Shown: in pieces, positions 1 through 7,452 of the stretch
Numbering within the stretch: the stretch's first letter is position 1
Layout of the letters: the number at the start of each line of letters is the position of its first letter
Source: VRUE01 sp963737575
Lineage (GTDB): Bacteria > Actinomycetota > Thermoleophilia > Solirubrobacterales > 70-9
Direction of reading: 5' to 3'
NCBI GenBank assembly: GCA_963737575.1
Contig: CAVTTJ010000007.1
Location: 182,771-246,770 of the forward strand
DNA: 64,000 nucleotides
Program-made: the position numbers and the translations under genes
Notes under the pieces: generated by a model
What the model was told of the DNA's origin: nothing
Database searches by the model: none
Seen by the model: only the letters and a program-made list of their open reading frames with translations

Positions 1-104
1 GCATCTGTTGCACAAACTCGCTCCCACGCTGGCTGGCCGCCCATTATAAGTCCGCGCCTGAACCCGCTTGGCGGAAAGGCGGGCGCGGCGCGGCGTCTGC
101 GCAG

Positions 105-178
<74 letters not shown>

Positions 179-230
179 GCGAGAACAGGGCGATGATAGC
201 GGCCGCTCGGCGCTCTCCGGCGTGGCCGGC

Positions 231-1091
231 TCAGCCCTTTCGCTTGCCCAGACGGCGGGCCAGCTCGATCGTCTCGGAGAGGTCGGAGAGGTGGATCTCG
301 ACGACGATCTCCTCTCCCCGAGGCCGCAGGCGGACCTCGTGGCCGATGCTCGACTCGAGCTCGTCACCCACCTCGCGGAGGGCCGCCTGGCGCTCGGCAT
401 CGAGCGGCTCGGGACGCGGCCGGCGATTTGGCTGGCTGGCCAGCTTGACCCTGTTCTCGGTCTCACGGACCGACCAGCCCCCCTTTGCCGCGTCGCGGGC
501 GAGGCGGCGGCGCGCATCGTTGCCACGGATCCCGAGCAGGGCCCGGCCGTGGCCCTCGGTGAGCTCGCCCGACTCGAGCATCGCCAACGCGTCGTCGGGA
601 AGCTCGAGCAGCCGGATCAGGTTCGAGACCGCGGGCCTGCTGCGGCCGATCCGTTTCGCCAGCTCCTCCTTCGAGAGGCCGAGATCGTCGACGAGGGCCG
701 CGCAGGCCCGGGCCTCGTCGATCGGGTTGAGGTCCTCGCGGACGACGTTCTCGATCAGCGCCACCTGGAGGCGCTCGGCCCGCTCGGACTCGCGGACGAT
801 CGCCGGCACCTTCTCGAGGCCGGCCTGCTGGGCCGCGCGCCAGCGCCGCTCGCCCGCGATCAGCTCGTAGCTCCCGTCGTGCAGCGGCCGGACCAGGAGG
901 GGCTGGACGACGCCGCTGGCCTCGATCGAGGAGGCGAGGCCGCTGAGCGACTCGGCGTCGAACCGCTTGCGCGGCTGGTTCGGGTTGGGCTTGATCAGAT
1001 CGGTCCGCAGCTCTCGCAGATCGCCGACGTCCTCGCCGGAGGCCTCCGGCAGGATCGCGGCGAGCCCGCGGCCGATCCCTGGGCTAGCCAC
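231..1091 (-). CDS. parB: ParB chromosome-partitioning CTPase/DNA-binding protein
   Basis: ParB loads on parS sites as a CTP-dependent clamp and organises the origin region for segregation with ParA. The 286-residue product has the N-terminal NPNQPRKRF motif (36-44), the nucleotide-binding GERRWR box (80-85), ENVVREDLNP (114-123) and a helix-turn-helix (about 140-162, ending in SRPAVSNLIRLLELP), then a basic C-terminal dimerisation region. The GTG start at 1091 overlaps the parA stop by 8 nt and has a GGAGG ribosome site 7-8 nt upstream, so it was preferred over the upstream in-frame start at 1151. Last gene of the leftward operon. Confidence 0.95.
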   Translation of the reverse strand: MASPGIGRGLAAILPEASGEDVGDLRELRTDLIKPNPNQPRKRFDAESLSGLASSIEASGVVQPLLVRPLHDGSYELIAGERRWRAAQQAGLEKVPAIVRESERAERLQVALIENVVREDLNPIDEARACAALVDDLGLSKEELAKRIGRSRPAVSNLIRLLELPDDALAMLESGELTEGHGRALLGIRGNDARRRLARDAAKGGWSVRETENRVKLASQPNRRPRPEPLDAERQAALREVGDELESSIGHEVRLRPRGEEIVVEIHLSDLSETIELARRLGKRKG

Positions 1092-1842
1092 GCGCCGACA
1101 CCTCCTCGGCCAGGGCGCGGTAGGCCTCCGAGCCGCGCGAGGACGGAGCATGCTCGGTTACCGGCAGCCCGTAGCTGGGAGCCTCGGCGACCCTGACGCT
1201 GCGCGGTATGACCGTGTCGAAGACCATTTCCGGAAAGTGGTCGCGCAGCTCCCGCTCGACATCGTGGGCGAGCCGCGTGCGCTCGTCATGCATAGTGATC
1301 AACAGACCCGACACATTCAGTGCGGGGTTGAGCTCACGCCGGATCATCCCCACCGTGTCAAGGAACTGGACCAGACCCTCGAGCGCCAGGTACTCGGCCT
1401 GGACCGGGACGATCACCCTGTCGGCGGCTACGAGCGCGTTGACGCTGACCGGCCCGAGCGAGGGCGGGCAGTCGAGCATCGTGAACGCGAACCGCTCGCG
1501 AACCGGGCCCAGCCGTTCCCGCAGTCGCGTCTCGGAGCCCTCCAGGCGCGGTAGCTCGACCGAGGCGCCGGCGAGGTCGGGGCCGGCGGGGACCAGCCAG
1601 AGGTTGTCGGGGCCGGCGGGGCGGGCCGCCTCGGCGACGGAGACGTCGCCGATCAGGCAGTCATAGGAGGACGGGTGCAGATCGTGGGCTCCGCCCAATG
1701 CGGTCGTCGCATTGCACTGCGGATCGAGATCGGCGAGCAGGGTCTGGGCGCCGCCCTTCGCGATGCAGGCGGCGAGGTTGACGGCGGTCGTCGTCTTCCC
1801 GACCCCGCCCTTCTGGTTGGCGACTGCGTGAACCAGGCCCAT
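1084..1842 (-). CDS. parA: ParA chromosome-partitioning ATPase
   Basis: Walker-type ATPase that moves ParB-origin complexes by cycling on nucleoid DNA. The 252-residue product starts MGLVHAVANQKGGVGKTT, with the deviant Walker A motif KGGVGKTT at residues 11-18 and the signature lysine, followed by DLDPQCN (about 38-44) and a LDCPPSLG Walker B-like segment. An open frame extends upstream through rsmG but the ATG at 1842, directly before the ATPase motif, is the family-consistent start. Genes rsmG-parA-parB are close-packed, the usual actinobacterial order. Confidence 0.95.
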   Translation of the reverse strand: MGLVHAVANQKGGVGKTTTAVNLAACIAKGGAQTLLADLDPQCNATTALGGAHDLHPSSYDCLIGDVSVAEAARPAGPDNLWLVPAGPDLAGASVELPRLEGSETRLRERLGPVRERFAFTMLDCPPSLGPVSVNALVAADRVIVPVQAEYLALEGLVQFLDTVGMIRRELNPALNVSGLLITMHDERTRLAHDVERELRDHFPEMVFDTVIPRSVRVAEAPSYGLPVTEHAPSSRGSEAYRALAEEVSARG

Positions 1843-1870
1843 CGGCGCGCAGGTTAGTTGCCGCCGGCCC

Positions 1871-2512
1871 TCAACCGCGGGGGCGCTTCTTCGCGATTCC
1901 CGGACGGCGCGGAAGATCGTCGGGCGTCGGGCCCGACTTGCGGAAGACGTGGAGGTGGCGGTTTCGGCTGCCGGCGTAGGGGCCGACGTCGAGCACCCCA
2001 TCGGGCCGCATCGCGAGGCCAGGGGCGGCGTTTTCGGCCTGCCGCTCCTCCTCCTCGTCGCGCCGTCCCTTCCAGGCGACCAGCACGCCTCCGTCGCTGA
2101 GCAGCGGCGAAGCCAGCTCGGCGAGGGTCGAGAGCCGGCCGACGGCGCGGGCGGTGACCGCGTCGTATGCCTCCCTGCCCTCCCCCGCGGCCGCCGCCCA
2201 CTCCTCCGAACGCGCATTGAGGGCCCGGGCGTTGGCGATTCCGGCCGCGGCGATCGCCCTCTCGATGAACTCGCACTTGCGCCCGACCGACTCGATCAGG
2301 TCGACGCGGGAGTCAGGCAGCGCCACGGCGAGCGGCAGGCCGGGGAAGCCGGCGCCGGCGCCGACATCGACGATCCGCCGGGCGTCCCGCAGGCCGGCGA
2401 CCTCGAGGCCGGAGAAGCTGTCGGCGACGTGGACCTTCCAGGCCTGCTCGGGGTCGACCACCGAGCTGACCGAGGCGCGCTCGGCGGCCAATAGCTCGAG
2501 GACGCGGCTCAA
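1871..2512 (-). CDS. rsmG: RsmG 16S rRNA m7G527 methyltransferase (5' end uncertain)
   Basis: SAM-dependent methyltransferase for 16S rRNA G527. The SAM-binding motif VDVGAGAGFPGLPLAV sits at about residues 48-63 and the WKVHVADSFSGLEV segment typical of the family precedes it. The only start in this frame after a stop is TTG 2512 (213 residues). The preceding sequence, read one frame over from a GTG at 2564 that overlaps the jag stop as GTGA, encodes a plausible RsmG N-terminus ending in LSPDERAAL; dropping one T of the CTTG near 2512 would join the two frames. The annotated start is therefore provisional. Confidence 0.85.
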   Translation of the reverse strand: MSRVLELLAAERASVSSVVDPEQAWKVHVADSFSGLEVAGLRDARRIVDVGAGAGFPGLPLAVALPDSRVDLIESVGRKCEFIERAIAAAGIANARALNARSEEWAAAAGEGREAYDAVTARAVGRLSTLAELASPLLSDGGVLVAWKGRRDEEEERQAENAAPGLAMRPDGVLDVGPYAGSRNRHLHVFRKSGPTPDDLPRRPGIAKKRPRG

Positions 2513-2542
2513 GCGCGGCGCGCTCGTCGGGGCTGAGATTGG

Positions 2543-2564
2543 CGCTTGCTCGCTCCGCGCTCAC
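2543..2564 (-). repeat. 22-nt repeat beginning GTGAGCGCGGAGCG
   Basis: Read on the minus strand, these 22 bases begin GTGAGCGCGGAGCG and are identical to positions 45484-45505 of the plus strand. Here the GTG overlaps the jag stop codon (GTGA). A diverged relative starts at 30118 on the minus strand. Confidence 0.7.
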
Positions 2565-3052
2565 TCTGAGACAAGCGGCGCGACGACCACGCAGCGGTGC
2601 GGCTCGTCGCCTTCGCTGTAGGTCTCGACCCCGGCGCGGTCCCGGAGGAACTCGTGGACTACACGGCGCTCCTGAGCGCTCATCGGGTCCATCTCGACGA
2701 TCCGGTTGGCGCTCAGCGCCTGCTCGGCGGCGCGGGCGGCGCGGGCGGTGAGGACCTCGCGGCGGCGGTCCCGATAGCCGGCGGCATCGAGCAGGACCCG
2801 CTTGCGCTCCCGCATCCCGCGGAACGCGGCCTGGTGGCAGAGCAGCTGCAGGGCGTCGATCGTCTGGCCGCGGCGGCCGATCAGCAATCCGTAGTCGTCG
2901 TCGCCGACGACGACCGCCTCGATCGCGTTGTCGTCCTCCTCGACCTCCACCTCTCCCTCGAGGTCGAGCTCGTCGAGGACGCCCTCGACCAGCTCGCGGA
3001 CCCTCTCCGCCGGCTCCTCCGGCCAGGCCCTCTCCTCACTCGACTCGTTCAC
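2561..3052 (-). CDS. jag: Jag/KhpB KH-R3H RNA-binding protein
   Basis: RNA-binding protein of the Jag/KhpB family, usually encoded next to yidC and linked to cell elongation and small-RNA biology. The 163-residue product has an acidic N-terminus, a KH domain with LLIGRRGQTIDALQLL, and an R3H domain ending in SAQERRVVHEFL. The start chosen is GTG 3052 because a TAGGGT hexamer lies 7 nt upstream; GTG 3061 and 3070 are in-frame alternatives. A strong hairpin separates it from yidC, so it probably has its own promoter. Its stop overlaps the possible rsmG GTG at 2564. Confidence 0.9.
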   Translation of the reverse strand: MNESSEERAWPEEPAERVRELVEGVLDELDLEGEVEVEEDDNAIEAVVVGDDDYGLLIGRRGQTIDALQLLCHQAAFRGMRERKRVLLDAAGYRDRRREVLTARAARAAEQALSANRIVEMDPMSAQERRVVHEFLRDRAGVETYSEGDEPHRCVVVAPLVSE

Positions 3053-3059
3053 GAATCTC

Positions 3060-3065
3060 ACCCTA
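3060..3065 (-). promoter_or_regulatory. Putative -10 element of jag (TAGGGT)
   Basis: TAGGGT on the minus strand ends 7 nt before GTG 3052, which would place the transcription start at or next to the start codon. No clear -35 hexamer is visible. The same TANNNT-to-start spacing recurs across the window. Confidence 0.45.
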
Positions 3066-3177
3066 TCCACCCGACCGCATGATCGCCTGAGCGGAGTGCA
3101 AACTCCGCCGCGAGGTGCGCGTATCTCCGCCGCCGATGGAAGGCGGGGTTGGTCGTTCTCGAACGGGCGGATACTCA

Positions 3178-3205
3178 AAGTGCCGGTCTGATTAGACCGG
3201 CACTT
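3178..3205 (-). terminator. Strong hairpin between yidC and jag
   Basis: A perfect 12-bp inverted repeat (AAGTGCCGGTCT and its complement) around a 4-base loop lies about 30 bp after the yidC stop. On the minus strand it is followed only by TTT then GAGTATC, so it is a weak intrinsic terminator or a processing/attenuation hairpin that lets the upstream rpmH-yidC part be expressed apart from jag-parB. Confidence 0.55.
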
Positions 3206-3235
3206 GTCCGGGCGAGGGCGACCAAACCCCGCCCC

Positions 3236-3988
3236 CTACCGCCGCCGCTTCTTCTTCTTCGGTGGCGGAGGAGGGGGTTTGGCCGCGGCAACCTCTTCCG
3301 GGGTGAGGACAGCGGGGGCAGGGATCAATTTCGCCGCGACGTAGGACTGGCCGACGGTCCAGAAGTTGGTCGTTATCCAGTAGAGGCTGAGGCCGGCGGG
3401 GACGGCGGGGACGAAGAAGAGGCCGACCAGCGCGAACGCGCCCAGCATCACGTACTGCTGGGCGCCCGCGGCGGTCGGCGAGGAGCGCATCGTGATGTAG
3501 GTCGAGAGCGCCATCGAGCCCGCGAAGAGCACCATCAGCACGATCAGTTCGGCACCGTGCGGCTTTTCGATCACGCTCGTGATGAAGAACCAGCCGGCGC
3601 CGCCCGCCTTTTCGACGTCTTCCTGGAAGTTGTCGCCGCGCAGGGTGCGGAACAGGGCAAAGAAGATCGGAAGCTGCAGGAGAAGGGGCAGGCAGGAGGC
3701 CAGCGGGTTGATTTTGTTCTCCTGGTAGAAGCGCATCATCTCCTGCTGCTGGCGCTGGCGATCGTTTTTGTATTTCTCCTGGATCGCTTTGATCTGAGGC
3801 TGCAGGGCCTGCAGCGCGCGCATTCCTTTGATCTGTTTGTAGGTCAGCGGGATCAGGACGGCGCGGACGCAGACCGTGAGGGCGATGATCGAGGTCCCCC
3901 AGCTGAGGCCGGCGTTGTCGTGGAAGAAGTTGAGGATCGATTCGGCGACGCTCTCGAGGGGTTGGAGGATGTCCGCGAGCGGGATCAC
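3236..3988 (-). CDS. yidC: YidC/Oxa1 membrane protein insertase
   Basis: Inserts membrane proteins alone or with Sec. The 250-residue product is of the short Gram-positive Oxa1 type. It has an early membrane segment (about 30-50) carrying the conserved groove arginine (R42), the cytoplasmic hairpin MRALQALQPQIKAIQEKY, then hydrophobic segments around LPLLLQLPIFFALF, 150-170 and 180-215, and a proline/lysine/arginine-rich tail ending KKKKRRR that can contact the ribosome. No lipoprotein signal is visible. Start GTG 3988 overlaps the yidD stop in a GTGA junction. Confidence 0.95.
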   Translation of the reverse strand: MIPLADILQPLESVAESILNFFHDNAGLSWGTSIIALTVCVRAVLIPLTYKQIKGMRALQALQPQIKAIQEKYKNDRQRQQQEMMRFYQENKINPLASCLPLLLQLPIFFALFRTLRGDNFQEDVEKAGGAGWFFITSVIEKPHGAELIVLMVLFAGSMALSTYITMRSSPTAAGAQQYVMLGAFALVGLFFVPAVPAGLSLYWITTNFWTVGQSYVAAKLIPAPAVLTPEEVAAAKPPPPPPKKKKRRR

Positions 3989-4258
3989 GAGTGCGCCTCA
4001 CCGTGGTGGGCGGCGGGGTCGACGGGACCGACCCTGAGGGTGAAATGCCGCGGCACCGGGTCGAATCCACCGTGGCTGAAGGGGTTGCAACGAAGCAGAC
4101 GCCAGGTGGCCAGCAGCATCCCCCGCGCCGCGCCGAAGCGGCGGATCGACTCGGCCGCGTAGGCGGAGCAGGTCGGCTCGTATTTGCAGCGGCGAGGGAG
4201 ATCCGGGCGAGATCCAGCGGCTGTAGGCGCCGATCAGCGCCAGGAGCAAGCGTTTCAC
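3985..4258 (-). pseudogene. yidD: YidD membrane insertion efficiency factor, frameshifted as sequenced
   Basis: Small protein usually sited between rnpA and yidC. Frame one from GTG 4258 gives MKRLLLALIGAYSRWISPGS; then the sequence continues in the next frame as PRRCKYEPTCSAYA, the family's conserved cysteine segment, and on through LLRCNPFSHGGFDPVP to a TGA that overlaps the yidC GTG. The break is at about 4198-4202. Removing one T (GGATCTCCC to GGATCCCC) restores a single ORF of about 90 residues. Both gene junctions (GTGA with rnpA, GTGA with yidC) are intact, so a sequencing error is at least as likely as a real lesion. Confidence 0.85.
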
Positions 4259-4265
4259 GTGGAAC
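4252..4265. promoter_or_regulatory. parS: parS-like ParB-binding site
   Basis: GTTTCACGTGGAAC matches the bacterial parS core GTTTCACGTGAAAC at 13 of 14 positions. It spans the rnpA stop and yidD start, about 3 kb from parAB, the typical origin-proximal location. I saw no second site this close to consensus in the window. Confidence 0.75.
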
Positions 4266-4626
4266 GCTCCGATCGGATCCCGGCCTCGCTCAGGGCCTCA
4301 TCCAGGCTCGCCCGGGCGCCGGCGAGGCCCTCCTTCTCGATCAGCCCACCGATTTCAGGGCGGGCGACGAGGACGAAGTCGTGCCCGTCTGGGAGACCCT
4401 CGGCGCTCTCCCAGAACGCCTCGCGCAGCACCCTCTTGACCCGGTTCCGCTCGACCGCGTCGCCGACCTTGCGGCTCGCCGAGACGCCGAGCCGGATCTC
4501 GACCTCATCCCCCTCGCCGCGACGGGGAAAGCTGTAGAGCACGAGGTACCGGGTGGCGTGAGATGAGCCATCGCGGTATACGCGGTCGAACTCGCCGCTG
4601 CGCGAGAGGCGGCGTCGCTTCGGCAT
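4255..4626 (-). CDS. rnpA: Ribonuclease P protein component
   Basis: Protein subunit of RNase P, which matures tRNA 5' ends. The 123-residue product carries the FDRVYRDG segment, the central strand RLGVSASRKVG and the signature RNRVKRVLREAFW (residues 60-72). Start ATG 4626 follows the rpmH stop by 2 bp; an open frame further upstream is read-through of the rpmH region. The stop overlaps the yidD GTG by 4 nt. Confidence 0.95.
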   Translation of the reverse strand: MPKRRRLSRSGEFDRVYRDGSSHATRYLVLYSFPRRGEGDEVEIRLGVSASRKVGDAVERNRVKRVLREAFWESAEGLPDGHDFVLVARPEIGGLIEKEGLAGARASLDEALSEAGIRSERST

Positions 4627-4628
4627 CG

Positions 4629-4763
4629 CTAGGGGGTGAGGCGCTTCCGGCCTTTGCGGCGCCGGCGCTTGAGGATCGCCCGGCCCCCGCGGGTGCGCAT
4701 CCGCGCCCGGAACCCGTGCGTCTTCGCCCGCTTGCGCTTCTTCGGCTGGTAGGTCCGCTTCAT
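4629..4763 (-). CDS. rpmH: 50S ribosomal protein L34
   Basis: A 44-residue, strongly basic protein beginning MKRTYQPKKRKRAKTHGF and ending GRKRLTP, the normal length and sequence of L34. ATG 4763 is the family start. First gene of the leftward operon rpmH-rnpA-yidD-yidC; transcription probably starts from the TATACT element just upstream. Confidence 0.97.
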   Translation of the reverse strand: MKRTYQPKKRKRAKTHGFRARMRTRGGRAILKRRRRKGRKRLTP

Positions 4764-4773
4764 TGGGCGTCGC

Positions 4774-4779
4774 AGTATA
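4774..4779 (-). promoter_or_regulatory. Putative -10 element of the rpmH operon (TATACT)
   Basis: TATACT on the minus strand lies 10 nt before the rpmH ATG, predicting a very short 5' leader. No good -35 hexamer is visible at 16-18 bp. Confidence 0.5.
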
Positions 4780-4857
4780 CGGACGCGGCCCGAGCGGTTG
4801 CCCGAAGGATTTCTCGGCATTTGCGAGGCGGCCGGAATCGTGCCCGCAACCCGTCGC

Positions 4858-4863
4858 TATGGT
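4858..4863 (+). promoter_or_regulatory. Putative -10 element of dnaA (TATGGT)
   Basis: TATGGT ends 9 nt before the preferred dnaA GTG at 4873, fitting the short-leader pattern seen elsewhere in the window. It also argues against the upstream TTG at 4798 as the start. Confidence 0.4.
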
Positions 4864-4872
4864 CGGCGCGGG

Positions 4873-6192
4873 GTGCGCGATGACGACTATCAACAGGGCC
4901 TCGACGCTCTCTGGGCAGAGGTCCAGTCACGGCTTCGCGCATCGGTCCCGGATTCGACGTTCCGGCTCTGGCTGGAGCCGATCCGGGTCGTCGGCGCGCG
5001 GGGCAGGACCCTTCACCTGGGCGCCCCCGAGGGGATCCGGGCCTGGGTCGAGCGCCGCTACTCGTCGCTGATCCGCGATGGGCTGGCGGGCGCCGGGGCG
5101 GCCTTCGACGAGGTCAGCTTCGGGGCGGTGGAGCAGGGCGGCGGTGATGCCCGTGATTCCGAGCTCAATCCTCAGTACAGCTTCGACCGCTTCGTGATCG
5201 GCGAGGGCAACCGCCTGGCGCATGCGGCCGCGCTGGCCGTCGCGGAGGCGCCCTCGGAGGCCTACAACCCGCTGTTCCTCCACGGCCCCCCCGGCCTCGG
5301 CAAGACCCACCTCCTGGTCGCGATCGCCAACTACCTGCGGACCCACGCGCCTGACCTGGAGGTCCGCTACACGACCGCCGAGCGCTTCACGAACGAGTTC
5401 GTCGCGGCGCTGCGCAGCAGCGGCGCCGAGCGCTTCAAGGAGCGCCACCGCGACCTCGACGTGCTGCTCGTCGACGATGTCCAGTTCCTCGAGGGCAAGC
5501 ACGCGACGGAGGAGGAGTTCTTCCACACCTTCAATGCCCTGTATGAGGGCGGCAGCCAGCTGGTCCTCTCGGCGGACCGCCTCCCGAGCGAGCTCTCGAC
5601 CCTCGCCGAGCGCCTCCGCGACCGCTTCGAGTGGGGTCTCACCGTCCCGGTCGACCATCCCGACCTCGCGACGCGGTTGACGGTGCTGCGGCGGTTGGCG
5701 CGCGAGGCCGGCCTCGAGACGGCGAGCCGCGACGCCCTCGCCGAGCTGGCAGGCAGGATCGACACCAATGTCCGCCGCCTGCGCGGGGCTCTGACCAAGG
5801 TCATCGCCCACTCCTCGATCACCGACGAACCGCTCAGCCCCGAGCTCGTGGCTCAGGTCGTCCCGAGGACGAGACGGGCCGGGGCGCTCGACCCGGTCGA
5901 TGAGATCCAGGCCGCGGTCGCCTCGTCGTTCGGCATCTCGACCGCCGATCTGATCGGGCCCTCGCGGGCGGCGGGCCCGGTCCGTGCCCGCCACGTCGCG
6001 ATCCTCCTCACCCGCGAGCGCACCGCGCTCTCACTGCCCGAGATCGGTCAGCACTTCGGCGGTCGGGACCACTCGACCGTCCTCAACTCGGTGCGGCGGG
6101 CGGAGGCAGCGATCGGGCAGGACGAGGAGCTGCAAGACCGCGTCAACACCCTGCGTGAGACGATCCACAACCCTTCCGATCCCCACGGCTGA
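4873..6192 (+). CDS. dnaA: DnaA replication initiator
   Basis: AAA+ initiator that binds DnaA boxes and melts the origin. The 439-residue product has an N-terminal domain I, a short linker, the AAA+ core with Walker A GPPGLGKT (138-145) and Walker B VLLVDDVQFLEGK (about 200), and the domain IV signature GGRDHSTVLNSV near residue 398. The GTG at 4873 matches the family N-terminus (YQQGLDALWAEV); a TTG 75 nt upstream is less likely. Divergent from rpmH across about 110 bp. Confidence 0.94.
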   Translation: MRDDDYQQGLDALWAEVQSRLRASVPDSTFRLWLEPIRVVGARGRTLHLGAPEGIRAWVERRYSSLIRDGLAGAGAAFDEVSFGAVEQGGGDARDSELNPQYSFDRFVIGEGNRLAHAAALAVAEAPSEAYNPLFLHGPPGLGKTHLLVAIANYLRTHAPDLEVRYTTAERFTNEFVAALRSSGAERFKERHRDLDVLLVDDVQFLEGKHATEEEFFHTFNALYEGGSQLVLSADRLPSELSTLAERLRDRFEWGLTVPVDHPDLATRLTVLRRLAREAGLETASRDALAELAGRIDTNVRRLRGALTKVIAHSSITDEPLSPELVAQVVPRTRRAGALDPVDEIQAAVASSFGISTADLIGPSRAAGPVRARHVAILLTRERTALSLPEIGQHFGGRDHSTVLNSVRRAEAAIGQDEELQDRVNTLRETIHNPSDPHG

Positions 6193-6334
6193 CGGCCGAC
6201 GCCGCTGTAAGAATCAATGCCTCCCCACAATTCCACCCACAACCCGGAAGCCCCACCACGGCGGGGATTGGATGCCCCTCCGCCAGTTTCCACAGGCACT
6301 AAATCAACTCGATGATTCGATAGGAAGTTTGTCT
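6193..6334. other. dnaA-dnaN intergenic region, weak origin candidate
   Basis: 142 bp between dnaA and dnaN, where many actinobacteria carry oriC. It is less GC-rich than its flanks and holds a few degenerate DnaA-box-like words (TTTCCACAG near 6289, CCCCACAA near 6223), but no cluster of good boxes. I cannot place the origin with confidence. Confidence 0.3.
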
Positions 6335-7441
6335 TTGAAGCTCACCACCCCACGCGAGGAGCTCGCCTCCAAGCTCTCCACCGTCTCCCGAGCGGTCTCG
6401 ACCCGCGCCGCGACGCAGGCTCTGTCCGGGATCCTGCTGACGACCGCGGAGGGCTCGGTCGCTCTGAGCGCGACCGACGGGGAGCTCGGCCTCCGCACCG
6501 AGCTCGAGGCGGTCGTCGAGGGATCGGGCTCGGTCCTCCTTCCCGGCCGGCTGCTCGCCGATCTCGTGCGCTCGCTCGCCGACGACAAGGTCGAGATCGA
6601 GCTGCGCGAGGCCGAGCGGGACGTCGAGATTCGCTGCGGCGGCTCGCGCTTTCACGTCCGCACCCTTCCGGCTGAGGACTTCCCGAAGGTTCCGGCGGCC
6701 GAGGGCGAGCCGCTGACGATTCCCGGCAAGGCGCTGGCGGAAACCGTCGACCTCGTCGCGCCGGCGGCGTCGCAGGACGACATGCGCCCCGTCCTCACCG
6801 GCGTCCTGGTCAGCGCCGTCGGTGAGGAGATGACGATGGTCGCGACCGACTCCTACCGGCTCGCGGTCAAGCGGACGCCGCTCGAGGGCGGGATCGGCGG
6901 TGAGCTCGAGGCGAACATTCCGGCGCGGGCCCTGCGCGAGCTGGGCCGGATCGCCGCCGCCGACGAGGTCGAGGAGGTGAAGGTCAACCTGCTCCCCAAC
7001 CAGGCGCTTTTCCAGGCCGGGGGCGTCCTCCTCAACACGAGGTTGATCGACGGCCAATTCCCCAACTTTCGACAACTCCTGCCGGAGTCCTACGAGCACG
7101 ACGTCAGGTTGAACCGATCCGAATTCCTCGCGGTCGCCCGGCGGGTCAGCCAGCTCGCCCAGCGCAACGCGCCGCTGCGGCTCTCCTTCAACGAGGGCGA
7201 GCTGAAGGTCTCCGCCTCGACGCCAGACGTCGGCGACGCCGAGGAGACGATCCCGGCCGCCTTCGATGGCGAGCCGCTCGAGATCGGCTTCAACCCCGAG
7301 TTCCTCAAGGACGGGATCGACAGCGTCGACGGGGACGAGGTGATGTTGCGGCTGATCTCGCCGCTGCGGCCCGGCCTCCTGCAGCCGGTCGACAACGAGG
7401 ACTTCCGCTACCTGGTGATGCCTATCCGCCTCAACGTCTGA
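6335..7441 (+). CDS. dnaN: DNA polymerase III beta sliding clamp
   Basis: Ring-shaped processivity clamp for the replicase. The 368-residue product starts LKLTTPREELASKLSTVSRAV, has the three-domain beta-clamp layout, and ends in the conserved DNEDFRYLVMPIRL (typically YLVMPMR). Start is TTG 6335, preceded by AGGAAG with a 7-nt spacer; upstream open frame is only read-through of the dnaA region. Followed 11 bp later by recF. Confidence 0.96.
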   Translation: MKLTTPREELASKLSTVSRAVSTRAATQALSGILLTTAEGSVALSATDGELGLRTELEAVVEGSGSVLLPGRLLADLVRSLADDKVEIELREAERDVEIRCGGSRFHVRTLPAEDFPKVPAAEGEPLTIPGKALAETVDLVAPAASQDDMRPVLTGVLVSAVGEEMTMVATDSYRLAVKRTPLEGGIGGELEANIPARALRELGRIAAADEVEEVKVNLLPNQALFQAGGVLLNTRLIDGQFPNFRQLLPESYEHDVRLNRSEFLAVARRVSQLAQRNAPLRLSFNEGELKVSASTPDVGDAEETIPAAFDGEPLEIGFNPEFLKDGIDSVDGDEVMLRLISPLRPGLLQPVDNEDFRYLVMPIRLNV

Positions 7442-7452
7442 GCGGCGTCCCG

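Noticed and set aside
1..104. Terminator or gene fragment left of the tRNA
   Set aside because: Only a 5-bp CCCGC/GCGGG stem without a T-tract; no coding motif in the short stretch.
6193..6334. Chromosomal origin in the dnaA-dnaN gap
   Set aside because: Only two or three degenerate DnaA-box-like words and no strong AT-rich unwinding stretch; kept as a weak candidate, not called oriC.
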